Assembly: GCF_004793545.1 (NCBI RefSeq)
Contig: NZ_SRYA01000012.1
Span: 1 to 64,000, forward strand
Direction of reading: 5' to 3'
Length of the DNA stretch: 64,000 nucleotides
Source: Petralouisia muris
Lineage (GTDB): Bacteria > Bacillota > Clostridia > Lachnospirales > Lachnospiraceae
The notes under the pieces were generated by a model. That model searched no databases. It worked only from the letters and a program-made list of their open reading frames with translations, and was not told where the DNA came from. Positions 1-7,272 of this stretch are shown here, piece by piece. The position numbers were made by a program, and so were the translations under genes. Every line of letters begins with the position of its first letter. Within the stretch, counting starts at the first letter, position 1.

Positions 1-103
1 TCTATCATACAGGTTTGCTCCAGTTTTGTATAGGTACCCACTATCTACCGTTTACGATTCCAATCAGCATTTTTTGTGCTAAGTAAGCTTATATAAATAC
101 CAA

Positions 104-143
104 AACCCCTGTGAACAGCATTCCCACGCCACTCACAAGGGTT
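104..143 (-). terminator. Rho-independent terminator, diverged copy of the tsf terminator
   Basis: On the minus strand a long stem starting AACCCTTGTGAG pairs with CTGTTCACAGGGGTT and runs into TTTTGG. It lies downstream of the GHKL gene. Its arms and spacing closely resemble the tsf terminator at 3551-3590, and a 12-base match to the tsf stop region lies just upstream at 180-191. It probably ends transcription of the island. Bases 1-103 show no gene. Confidence 0.65.
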
Positions 144-300
144 TCTTCATTCAAAATAACCAGGCAAACTTTGCCTTATGCATTCATCTGTTTTGCGAAC
201 TTTCCCTTTTTTATGTCCCGGACACACATCCCCGGAACTATGTATTTTACTGGCTTTGCAGTGATTTTTGACTGTTCTAAGACAGCGGCTTTTCAACCGT
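144..300 (-). pseudogene. Possible gene remnant ending in QMNA, like the tsf 3' end
   Basis: On the minus strand a frame of about 38 codons, opened by an in-frame stop near 295, ends with the codons for Gln-Met-Asn-Ala and a stop at about 179-181. The true tsf gene ends with the same four residues, and the distance to the following terminator is similar (about 37 versus 42 bases). The frame has no convincing start codon and I recognise no family. It may be a decayed gene end or chance. Confidence 0.25.
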
Positions 301-302
301 AT

Positions 303-427
303 CCCCCAAATTTTATTTTGGGGGAAAATTCGTTTTGCTTTCTAAAATTTCCGATTTCTCATTTTTCAAATTTGGGGGATAACCATTTTCCATTTGGGGG
401 AATTTGGGGGTAAGGTTCTTCCCCCAA
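303..427. repeat. Cluster of TTTGGGGG motifs, direct and inverted
   Basis: TTTGGGGG occurs directly at 317-324, 371-378, 393-400 and 403-410. It occurs inverted at 303-310 (CCCCCAAA), and a shorter inverted match lies at 421-427. The copies at 303-310 and 317-324 form a perfect 8-base-pair hairpin with a 6-base loop. The cluster fills the otherwise gene-free space between the end of the GHKL gene and the terminator at 104-143. Its function is unknown; protein-binding repeats or a structured 3' UTR are possible. Confidence 0.6.
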
Positions 428-485
428 CTCTTACTCAATTTAATTTCTAAGCAAATATTTAAGAGACATCAAAAATATTTTTTTA

Positions 486-2495
486 TTAGTCCTCACTATA
501 CTGACCTCCAAACTCATCATAATATTTGTTAGGATCATTTAAATATTCAATAAGTTCTTCCAACACGATACAATAAAAAACTCTCTGATTAGAAGACATG
601 CTATCAAACATTTCATGGGTAATACCATGATACGGTCGCCTATCTCTATAATCAGGCAGCAAATAAGATATTGTCTGAAATCTCTCTTTCCATCTTCCTT
701 TTCCCATTGTCCACACTACAACTAAACCCAAATCCTTTGGATGCTTATCCTCATTGTCAAAATCCTGTATAAGTGCATCAAAACTAAATTTGTATTCAAG
801 AAAACCAGGGGCTGTTTGTATCCCGGATTCAATAATGGCTTCTGGTTCCACTCCTAAAGGATTACTTATTTCATTAAAATAATGATTTTCCATTGGTTCT
901 AAAACACGTATTCTAAAAACTCCATCATATTTCACAAATGTGCTTGCTGCCATTAACTCAATTGAACGTATCACGCCACCCGCCAGTAATTGATTAAATA
1001 GAACCACTACATCCTGTTCACTTATCGGAGTTGATGTCATAGAAATCTTTTTAGTAGGTAAAAAGAATACTTGATTTTTAATGAGTAAAGGATTCTCTTG
1101 CTCATGATTTTCTATTTCCCTTATATAATCATGTAGCTGTTTAGCATCGTTATCTCTACGATTATATTTTCCATCGGCAGATAGAAGCCGTTTCCAACCA
1201 CTTAATCCCAAGCTTACAATCATAGTAGAAATTTTTTCTGACAGCACTTTTAATTCTGGCTGAAATCCTTTTCTTCCTAAATCTGGTTCAGCCCCTTCAA
1301 AATGCACTATAACTTGAGATTGTTTTTGATGCCCAATGCTTGAAGTTAATGGGATTTGCAATGCCGAACCTTGGATCATATGATCTGTAGCTAATTGTAA
1401 CCCATAAGATACACAATTTGCTCCTTTCCTAGCTTTAATAAATTTTTCATTAATATCTGACCATCTGTCCACTGAATTACAAAAAAATCCATATGCCATA
1501 ATATTATAATCCTCTAACATTTGAATTTCGTCAGAAGACAACGTTTTTGACCGTTCTGCCAATTTTATTATATCATTTGTTTGAAAAAATCTATAAAGAC
1601 CTAGTTTTTTATTAAATCTCTGAGGAATATTTGTCCCATCTCTTCCTTTTTCTATTTCTGCTTTTTGCCATGCAATAACATCTTCAATATTAATAGATGT
1701 ATGTTTCATAAACATATGTGGATAAAAAAATTCTGCATGATTATTCTCTATTCTCGTTGTCTTTCCTCTTATATCTTTTACACATAAATCATAAAATACT
1801 TTTGAATCACTTCCGTCTATAGTCAAATGTCCTAAAGGTGTATTCGTTAATAACACATAATTCCAGCTCTCTGCCGTATTAACTCCTATCCAGGCTAAAT
1901 CCTTGATTTTATTTCCGTTTTCATCTTTAAAAAATAATTTAAAAGACGTTCCTTGATCAAATGGAAATGCTTTATCTTCACCATCCTTACACTCAACAAA
2001 TGGCATATCTACATCTCCTGTTTTGTCATCTATCCACTTCTTGGCATTATTTATTTCAGCATACTGCTTAAAAAATGGCGTTTTAGTATACATCTGCATT
2101 TTACAAAAACCATATGCTAAATATGTTGTTCCTACACCTTTATTTCCTCTTGTGTGACCATCTGTCTTATAAGAAATATTTGGAGACAAAAAAGCGCGGA
2201 ACTGTTCTTTTTCAAATCCTATTCCATTATCTGCTACATAAATACTGTTTTCTGATAAGTCTATATATATTTTTAGTTTTTTTCTATATTCGTTCTTTAC
2301 AATATGTGCCATTCTATCTGTCGCATCCATTGCATTCTGTAGCAATTCACAAAAAGGATCATAATACCCAACATATGATTTCAAAATATTTCGTATTTGT
2401 TGTTTAGTACTACTTATAGCAAGTTTTCTATAATTTTCTTCTGCATTCATACTTATTATTTCCAAAGGATTCCATTTCTCCAAATAATTTTCCAT
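486..2495 (-). CDS. GHKL (Hsp90/MORC-like) ATPase, probable accessory or defence protein
   Basis: A 669-residue protein with the three signatures of a GHKL ATP-binding fold: an N-box around residues 50-57 (ELLQNAMDA), the G1 motif DNGIGF at 89-94, and the G2 motif GNKGVGTTYL at 117-126. The layout (N-terminal ATPase, S5-like middle region with VIVHFEGAEPDLGRKG, uncharacterised C-terminus) resembles bacterial MORC/Hsp90-like ATPases rather than histidine kinases: there is no phospho-acceptor histidine domain and no membrane segment. The start at 2495 is chosen because AGGAGA lies 7 bases upstream; an upstream in-frame extension lacks such a site. Base composition is much more AT-rich than the neighbouring motility genes, which suggests transfer. 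It follows a toxin/antitoxin-like pair. A defence role is inferred, not shown. Confidence 0.75.
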   Translation of the reverse strand: MENYLEKWNPLEIISMNAEENYRKLAISSTKQQIRNILKSYVGYYDPFCELLQNAMDATDRMAHIVKNEYRKKLKIYIDLSENSIYVADNGIGFEKEQFRAFLSPNISYKTDGHTRGNKGVGTTYLAYGFCKMQMYTKTPFFKQYAEINNAKKWIDDKTGDVDMPFVECKDGEDKAFPFDQGTSFKLFFKDENGNKIKDLAWIGVNTAESWNYVLLTNTPLGHLTIDGSDSKVFYDLCVKDIRGKTTRIENNHAEFFYPHMFMKHTSINIEDVIAWQKAEIEKGRDGTNIPQRFNKKLGLYRFFQTNDIIKLAERSKTLSSDEIQMLEDYNIMAYGFFCNSVDRWSDINEKFIKARKGANCVSYGLQLATDHMIQGSALQIPLTSSIGHQKQSQVIVHFEGAEPDLGRKGFQPELKVLSEKISTMIVSLGLSGWKRLLSADGKYNRRDNDAKQLHDYIREIENHEQENPLLIKNQVFFLPTKKISMTSTPISEQDVVVLFNQLLAGGVIRSIELMAASTFVKYDGVFRIRVLEPMENHYFNEISNPLGVEPEAIIESGIQTAPGFLEYKFSFDALIQDFDNEDKHPKDLGLVVVWTMGKGRWKERFQTISYLLPDYRDRRPYHGITHEMFDSMSSNQRVFYCIVLEELIEYLNDPNKYYDEFGGQYSED

Positions 2496-2635
2496 ATTCG
2501 TTCTCCTATTATTATGATGTATTTTTAAAAAATAATTCTCTTTAGGCAATTTCAGTATCTAATAATCAATAAAGAGTTGTTTATAATCTTTCTTTTTCCT
2601 ATTCTACATATTATCAAAACCTAATATTACATTCT

Positions 2636-3232
2636 TCAAAAAAATCGAAGTAATTGCAAATACCTTTTTTGATCTACATCTGATTCCCTCTCTCCAAATA
2701 TTTTAAAGCGGTTACAACCATTTTGATAAAAATCAAGAACTTTTACCACATTTTCACAATCCAAATACACAACACCTCCACCAACACAATACTGAACATG
2801 CTTCAACAACTCAAATGTTAAATCCATCAATTCATTTCCAGTAATCGAATATTTTTTCGGTACGGCATTGTTCTTTCCGAACTGTGCAATAAGGAATGCA
2901 GAAATATTGTATTTATTGGTATCCTTGTCCAAAGCCGCATATCTCAACAGCTTTTTACGAGTTGTATTACTAATATTAGAATTCGTAATTTCGATGGCCT
3001 TATGAGATAACGTATAAATCCCCACAAGAATGTTTTTATCCTCATTCGTTCTCTTCATAACAAGATATGTAATGGAAAGTTTCCTTTGTGCAAAATCAAT
3101 GGATTTATTTCGTACAAAATCCTCCACTTCCCTATTTAAAGGACACGAAAAATCGGAGAGAAGCTTTGATAATTTCTCCTCTCCGATTGCTTTAAGCATG
3201 TCCTGGATATTTACTGCTATACAATCATTCAT
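2636..3232 (-). CDS. GNAT-fold acetyltransferase-like protein, probable toxin of a TA pair
   Basis: A 198-residue soluble protein. Its layout matches the short GNAT-type acetyltransferases often found beside a small partner gene: an N-terminal FSCPLNREVEDFVRNK block, a central strand with LVGIYTLSHKAI, then ISAFLIAQFGKN, a GGGVVYLDCE strand and a terminal YLQLLRFF. Some GNAT toxins acetylate aminoacyl-tRNA; nothing here fixes the substrate. The ATG at 3232 lies inside the end of the upstream 62-residue gene (8-base overlap), typical of translationally coupled toxin/antitoxin genes. It is AT-rich like the rest of the island. The classic acetyl-CoA loop (RxxGxG/A) is not obvious, so it could be a diverged or inactive member. 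Confidence 0.6.
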   Translation of the reverse strand: MNDCIAVNIQDMLKAIGEEKLSKLLSDFSCPLNREVEDFVRNKSIDFAQRKLSITYLVMKRTNEDKNILVGIYTLSHKAIEITNSNISNTTRKKLLRYAALDKDTNKYNISAFLIAQFGKNNAVPKKYSITGNELMDLTFELLKHVQYCVGGGVVYLDCENVVKVLDFYQNGCNRFKIFGERESDVDQKRYLQLLRFF

Positions 3233-3413
3233 TCTCTCTATTCTCCATTCCCATGAACTTTCGTATTTCTCCTATATTAGTAACTAATGGAATAATAGGT
3301 TTGGAAGGTATCCTTTCTGGTTCATGCGCTGAAATATCTAATGCTTCTACAAAATCTTCCACCTTTTTAGGATCTGTAATCTTTATATTAGTAAGTATAC
3401 TTGATGTTGCCAT
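3225..3413 (-). CDS. Small protein, probable antitoxin partner of the GNAT-like gene
   Basis: A 62-residue protein beginning MATSSILTNIKITDPKKVE and ending with an IGEIRKFMG segment. The pattern of a short ATSSI start, a DPKKVEDFVEAL helix and a C-terminal (E)EIR helix recurs in small genes upstream of GNAT-like toxins in Clostridia. That is family recall, not a search result. The strong Shine-Dalgarno GAGGAGG and the start at 3413 sit downstream of a near-consensus promoter. The 3' end overlaps the next gene by 8 bases, which supports joint translation. The protein may bind DNA and repress its own promoter, as many antitoxins do, but no DNA-binding fold can be proven by eye. Confidence 0.6.
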   Translation of the reverse strand: MATSSILTNIKITDPKKVEDFVEALDISAHEPERIPSKPIIPLVTNIGEIRKFMGMENRENE

Positions 3414-3461
3414 ATCAACACCTCCTCACGAATTGAATTCTATCATTATCTCTTTTTACTT

Positions 3462-3490
3462 ATTATATGCAAAAAATATGTAAATTGCAA
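3462..3490 (-). promoter_or_regulatory. Sigma-A promoter of the antitoxin/toxin pair
   Basis: On the minus strand TTGCAA (3485-3490) and TATAAT (3462-3467) are separated by exactly 17 bases. The -10 box is perfect and the -35 matches 4 of 6. The promoter lies between the tsf terminator and the 62-residue gene, so the island has its own transcription start. A short inverted repeat, TAGA-n5-TCTA, lies upstream near 3500-3512 and could be an operator. Confidence 0.7.
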
Positions 3491-3550
3491 TATTTTTTGT
3501 AGACAGACTCTATACCCATCTTTCCAATTGCTATTATAGAAAATACATAA

Positions 3551-3590
3551 AACCCCTGCAAATGGCACATTCATGCCACCTACAAGGGTT
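3551..3590 (-). terminator. Rho-independent terminator of rpsB-tsf
   Basis: The minus-strand stem starts AACCCTTGTAGGTGGCA and pairs with TGCCATTTGCAGGGGTT over 17 base pairs (some G-U), with a 6-base loop. It is followed by TTTTATG. It sits 38 bases after the tsf stop codon. Confidence 0.85.
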
Positions 3591-3628
3591 CTCATTCCTA
3601 TCTCTATTCGCCTTATTTCGACAAATTT

Positions 3629-4564
3629 CTACGCATTCATCTGTGCCGCAACCTCTGCCGCAAAATCTTCCTGCTTCTTCTCCAAGCCTTCACCAGTCTC
3701 AAAACGTACAAACCGCTTAACAGAAACTGTTGCTCCAGCTTCTTTTGAAACAGCTTCCAGATATTTTCCTACAGTTTGTTTTCCATCTTCTGCCTTTACA
3801 TATACCTGATCAACCAGACAGATTTCTTTCAGCTCTTTGTTAACGCGTCCCTCAATCATACCATTGATAACCTTCTCTGGTTTCTGGGATTCTTTCGGAT
3901 CATTCATAATCTGAGCCAAAAGGATTTCCTTCTCATGAGCGATATATTCTTCGCTGATCTCATCTCTGGATACATATTTAGGAGAAAGAGCTGCAATCTG
4001 CATTGCCAGATTAGTTAATGCTTCTTTCACAGTGTCATTTACTACAGAAGTTTCCGCTTCTACGATCACGCCGATTCTTCCGCCGCCATGGATATAAGAA
4101 ACCACGCATCCATTTTCTGCTGTAACTTTCTCAAATCTGCGGATATTTAAATTCTCTCCAATTACTGCAATCTTTTCTACCAAAGCATCTTTCACAGTCT
4201 TGCTGGAATCTTCATTCCAAACTTCTGCCATAAATGCATCCAAATCTGAAGCGTTAGAATTTACTGCCTGAGTTGCAACTGCTTCCACAAAAGCTTTAAA
4301 AGTATCATTCTTTGCAACAAAGTCTGTCTCAGAATTCACTTCCACTACGGCTGCTGTCTTATCATCCTTCACCACAACGGTACAAAGACCTTCCGCTGCA
4401 ATTCTTCCTGCCTTCTTTTCAGCCTTTGCCTGTCCATTTTTTCTTAAAAATTCTACAGCCGCGTCCATATCGCCATTTGTCTCATTCAAAGCCTTCTTGC
4501 AGTCCATCATGCCTGCACCGGTCATTTCTCTTAACTCTTTTACCATTGCTGCTGTAATAGCCAT
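3629..4564 (-). CDS. tsf: Elongation factor Ts
   Basis: A 311-residue protein that recharges EF-Tu by nucleotide exchange. The N-terminal UBA-like domain, with TAAMVKELREMTGAGMMDCK, carries the hallmark TGAGMMDCKKAL motif. The core contains SETDFVAKND and the later YIHGGGRIGV strand. The start is placed at 4564 (MAITAAM) because GGAGGGA lies upstream; the open frame extends five codons further without a better site. It is cotranscribed with rpsB and ends 38 bases before a strong terminator. In many Firmicutes pyrH and frr follow tsf; here the AT-rich island follows instead. Confidence 0.97.
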   Translation of the reverse strand: MAITAAMVKELREMTGAGMMDCKKALNETNGDMDAAVEFLRKNGQAKAEKKAGRIAAEGLCTVVVKDDKTAAVVEVNSETDFVAKNDTFKAFVEAVATQAVNSNASDLDAFMAEVWNEDSSKTVKDALVEKIAVIGENLNIRRFEKVTAENGCVVSYIHGGGRIGVIVEAETSVVNDTVKEALTNLAMQIAALSPKYVSRDEISEEYIAHEKEILLAQIMNDPKESQKPEKVINGMIEGRVNKELKEICLVDQVYVKAEDGKQTVGKYLEAVSKEAGATVSVKRFVRFETGEGLEKKQEDFAAEVAAQMNA

Positions 4565-4670
4565 TTTTAATCCCTCCATCTGTCATTGTTCCAAAGCATT
4601 ACCATAAACTCAGGTTCTTACAGAACACTGTACGGCTCGTTACCTTAGAACATATCATTTATCCATAATT

Positions 4671-4696
4671 GAGGACAGGCAATACTGTCTGTCCTC
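4671..4696 (-). other. Hairpin in the rpsB-tsf spacer
   Basis: GAGGACAG and CTGTCCTC form a perfect 8-base-pair stem with a 10-base loop in the 214-base spacer between rpsB and tsf. No U-tract follows on the minus strand, so it is not a standard terminator. It could attenuate transcription or adjust the rpsB/tsf ratio. No other feature was seen in this spacer. Confidence 0.4.
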
Positions 4697-4778
4697 GCAT
4701 TGAACGCAATTATTCTCCCAAACGTGAAACATAATTGTTGAATACTACAAATTCTATCATTATTTACGCCGCTTCTGC

Positions 4779-5498
4779 CTATTCTTCCACTGTCTCTTCC
4801 GCTTCTTCCTCAATAGTTCCTTGATTTGCTTCTACGACAGCGTCTGCCATCTTAGAAACAATCAACTTAACGGCTCTGATAGCATCATCATTCCCCGGAA
4901 TTACATAATCCAACTCTTCCGGATCACAGTTTGTATCACAAATACCAATCAACGGAATTCCCAATGTATGAGCCTCCTGTACACAGATTCTCTCTTTCTT
5001 TGGATCTACAATGAAAATTGCATCCGGAATCCGCTTCATATCTTTAATTCCGCCAAGATTCTTCTCCAGCTTCTCCCATTCTTTCTTCAGTGCAATAACT
5101 TCTTTCTTGGGAAGAACATCAAAAGTTCCGTCTTCCGCCATTGTCTCAATAGCCTTCAATCTTGCAATACGGCTCTGAATCGTTTTAAAGTTTGTCAGCA
5201 TACCGCCCAGCCATCTCTCATTCACATAGAACATACCGCAACGTTCTGCTTCTGCCTTAATTGCATCCTGTGCCTGTTTCTTTGTGCCTACGAAAAGAAT
5301 GGTGCCGCCTTCTGCTGTAATATCAGCCACTGCTTTGTAAGCTTCATCTACTTTGCCAACTGATTTCTGTAAATCAATGATATAGATACCATTTCTCTCT
5401 GTGTAGATGTAAGGAGCCATCTTAGGGTTCCATCTTCTTGTCTGATGTCCGAAATGAACACCGGCTTCTAATAACTGTTTCATTGAAATAACGCCCAT
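4779..5498 (-). CDS. rpsB: 30S ribosomal protein S2
   Basis: A 239-residue S2 protein of the small ribosomal subunit. The hallmark N-terminus [17 protein letters not shown] is followed by [18 protein letters not shown], and family blocks FVGTKKQAQ and [11 protein letters not shown] are present. The tail is acidic ([11 protein letters not shown]). AGGT lies upstream of the ATG at 5498. It is the first gene of the rpsB-tsf unit and lies immediately after the motility operon, the same arrangement as in Bacillus subtilis. Confidence 0.97.
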   Translation of the reverse strand: MGVISMKQLLEAGVHFGHQTRRWNPKMAPYIYTERNGIYIIDLQKSVGKVDEAYKAVADITAEGGTILFVGTKKQAQDAIKAEAERCGMFYVNERWLGGMLTNFKTIQSRIARLKAIETMAEDGTFDVLPKKEVIALKKEWEKLEKNLGGIKDMKRIPDAIFIVDPKKERICVQEAHTLGIPLIGICDTNCDPEELDYVIPGNDDAIRAVKLIVSKMADAVVEANQGTIEEEAEETVEE

Positions 5499-5544
5499 TT
5501 TTTTACCTCCATTGGTTAGATTCTTCCATATGCTTCTTCTCCCA

Positions 5545-5568
5545 AAGCCACCGACAGGGCACCGGCTT
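5545..5568 (-). promoter_or_regulatory. Hairpin in the rpsB leader
   Basis: In the 5' leader of rpsB, AAGCC and GGCTT close a stem with inner ACCG/CGGT pairing, about 45 bases before the start codon. Leaders of ribosomal protein genes often bind their own product; whether this one does cannot be judged here. Confidence 0.3.
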
Positions 5569-5603
5569 CAAGATCCACATATGTGATTTATATTATCTTG
5601 GCA

Positions 5604-5632
5604 ATTATATCACAGGAAAAATTTACTTGCAA
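5604..5632 (-). promoter_or_regulatory. Sigma-A promoter of rpsB-tsf
   Basis: TTGCAA (5627-5632) and TATAAT (5604-5609) lie 17 bases apart on the minus strand, just after the stop codon of the last motility-operon gene. This gives the translation genes their own start, separate from read-through of the long operon. The leader is about 100 bases. Confidence 0.75.
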
Positions 5633-5635
5633 GTC

Positions 5636-6220
5636 CTATTGCGGTTTTTCCTGTAAAATTGCAATAATTTCATCGGCAGTAGCATCGGCAGGGATTAAAT
5701 GGACCCCGATTCGCAAGGAATCATCCACGCCTTTCTGGGTCATGTAATTATTGAACTCTTCTGCGTCAGGCACCAATCCCGCCTCATAAAGCTTCCGGCT
5801 TACCACATCGGAAAATTCTCCTTCTTTGATTTCCAATTCTATCGTTTCCCGATTCCCGGAAGCAGTCTGTTCATCTGAATTTGCAGAATCTGCATTTTGG
5901 ATGTTGTTACTGTCCCCGGAATCCGGATTCCCGGCTTCTGTCCCATCACTTTTGGTATCTATTGATTTATTACTGTTCGGCTGCTCTTCTCCGGAATCTT
6001 GATTTTCAGACGTTTTTCCATCTTCTATCTCCTTCTGCTCCGGAGTCTGTTCCCCACTGTCCGATTCTTCCTCCATCACCATTCCCAAAAGCCTGGCCCG
6101 TTCTATGATTTCTGCATCTGTCAATGTTTCCTTTTTATTTCCGGACAAAGCAATTCCCATAATGATAGCAGTACATATGATACCAACTCCTAATCCCCGC
6201 AAATAATATTTCAGCTTCAT
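5636..6220 (-). CDS. Membrane-anchored protein with a MltG/YceG-like N-domain, no catalytic domain
   Basis: A 194-residue protein with one N-terminal membrane segment (about residues 8-26), then a long acidic, Ser/Asn/Asp/Glu-rich linker (about 50-125), then a compact C-terminal domain. In that domain the blocks IEIKEGEFSDVVSRKLYEAGLV and HLIPADATADEIIAIL-type spacing recall the LysM-like N-terminal part of endolytic transglycosylase MltG. The MltG catalytic domain is absent, so it may only bind the cell wall. It is the last gene of the motility operon, 3 bases after its upstream neighbour. A structural role in the wall near the basal body is possible but inferred. Confidence 0.6.
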   Translation of the reverse strand: MKLKYYLRGLGVGIICTAIIMGIALSGNKKETLTDAEIIERARLLGMVMEEESDSGEQTPEQKEIEDGKTSENQDSGEEQPNSNKSIDTKSDGTEAGNPDSGDSNNIQNADSANSDEQTASGNRETIELEIKEGEFSDVVSRKLYEAGLVPDAEEFNNYMTQKGVDDSLRIGVHLIPADATADEIIAILQEKPQ

Positions 6221-6223
6221 AGA

Positions 6224-6931
6224 TTATAATTCTTCCTCTCTGAATAATCCGATTACGAGTTTTACCTCACCTACGCCAAGTCCCAATTCTTTTGCAATTT
6301 CCACAGCGTCTTTTCCATTCCGGTACATGTCCAGTATCATCTGGTTATGGTTGGATTTTTCTGCTGCCTGCTCTTCTGTAAAAAATTCAGCTTCCGGCAT
6401 CTGAAGCTCTTCCGGCAGAACCGGTTCCGGCCTGCGGGGCGCCTCAGCCATTTCCTGGCTTCTGCTTAAAATCTCATCTGAATGATCTACCGTATTTTGA
6501 ATCTGCTCCTGCAATTCTTCTAAATGAATGGCAAGCTGTGCAAGATTTCCAGCATATTTTGTAAGTTCAGAATGCTTATCGTTCAGCATACTGTAGAGAA
6601 ACATAACTTCATTATGAGTTTTATGAATAGATTCCAACACGGTATCAGAATATTCTGTGATTGCCCGCATTTTTTCATTGGTCTCTTTATCTAATGCCCT
6701 CTCTACCACTTCCATGGATTTCTCAATGGAATGATCAATGACCTGATCCACCATATTGTCTACCTTTATCTGGGCGTCGTTCAAGCTTCGTTCCAGAATA
6801 CGCTGCATTTCCTCCGTACTCAGTTCGGCAACCTTATCCAAATCCTGATTAGAAAGCTTCTCTGCAATGAAAAAACTTGCTACCATCATTACGACGCCGA
6901 TTATCAATAAAACAATTTCTATTGCTGTCAT
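6224..6931 (-). CDS. DUF6115-type coiled-coil membrane protein in the swrB position
   Basis: A 235-residue protein: an N-terminal membrane segment (about residues 4-22), a long coiled coil rich in Glu, Lys and Met (about 30-160), a proline-rich spacer, and a C-terminal helix-turn-helix-like segment around NGKDAVEIAKELGLGVGEV. The same plan, an N-anchor followed by a cytoplasmic helical tail, is seen in B. subtilis SwrB, which also lies between sigD and rpsB and promotes basal-body completion. Sequence similarity to SwrB is not visible, so this is a positional analogy only. DUF6115 is my best family guess. Confidence 0.55.
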   Translation of the reverse strand: MTAIEIVLLIIGVVMMVASFFIAEKLSNQDLDKVAELSTEEMQRILERSLNDAQIKVDNMVDQVIDHSIEKSMEVVERALDKETNEKMRAITEYSDTVLESIHKTHNEVMFLYSMLNDKHSELTKYAGNLAQLAIHLEELQEQIQNTVDHSDEILSRSQEMAEAPRRPEPVLPEELQMPEAEFFTEEQAAEKSNHNQMILDMYRNGKDAVEIAKELGLGVGEVKLVIGLFREEEL

Positions 6932-6943
6932 ACTTGTACCTAC

Positions 6944-7258
6944 CTATATTTTTATATCAAAACCGCCTGAGGTTTTAACGCTTACCTTTCCATTATTTTT
7001 TTCACCCGCCTTCTTCTTTTTCTTCCGGCGATCTTCATACTCGTTGCTGCCTTTTTCACGGGCATCAAATTTTTTCTCCGGATTATCAGAATCATTGGCG
7101 TGATTGACCTGCTTCATATGATGCATAGTGTCTTTTGCAAATTGTGTCTGCACATTCTGCTGCTGCAGCATGGCTTTATTATCCTCGTTCTGTTTCAAAG
7201 TGCTGACATCCTGGCTTCTCTGAACCACTCCGCTGAATTCCACTGGCCTGATTGACAT
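6944..7258 (-). CDS. Small charged motility-operon protein, unknown function
   Basis: A 104-residue hydrophilic protein without membrane segments. It begins MSIRPVEFSGVVQRSQDVS and has a strongly basic stretch (RRKKKKKAGEKNNGK) near residues 77-91. The Shine-Dalgarno AAAGGAGGG precedes the ATG at 7258. It lies 14 bases after the FapA-like gene and 12 bases before the DUF6115 gene, so it is certainly part of the operon. I do not recognise a named family. The basic patch could bind nucleic acid or the membrane. Confidence 0.6.
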   Translation of the reverse strand: MSIRPVEFSGVVQRSQDVSTLKQNEDNKAMLQQQNVQTQFAKDTMHHMKQVNHANDSDNPEKKFDAREKGSNEYEDRRKKKKKAGEKNNGKVSVKTSGGFDIKI

Positions 7259-7272
7259 GTTTCACCCTCCTT

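Noticed and set aside
317-410. Canonical G-quadruplex from four G5 runs
   Set aside because: The loops are about 49, 17 and 5 bases, too long for a standard quadruplex; kept only as a repeat cluster.
111-413. Plus-strand open frame of 100 codons near the left edge
   Set aside because: It runs through the terminator arms and the TTTGGGGG cluster, has no ribosome-binding site and no family features.
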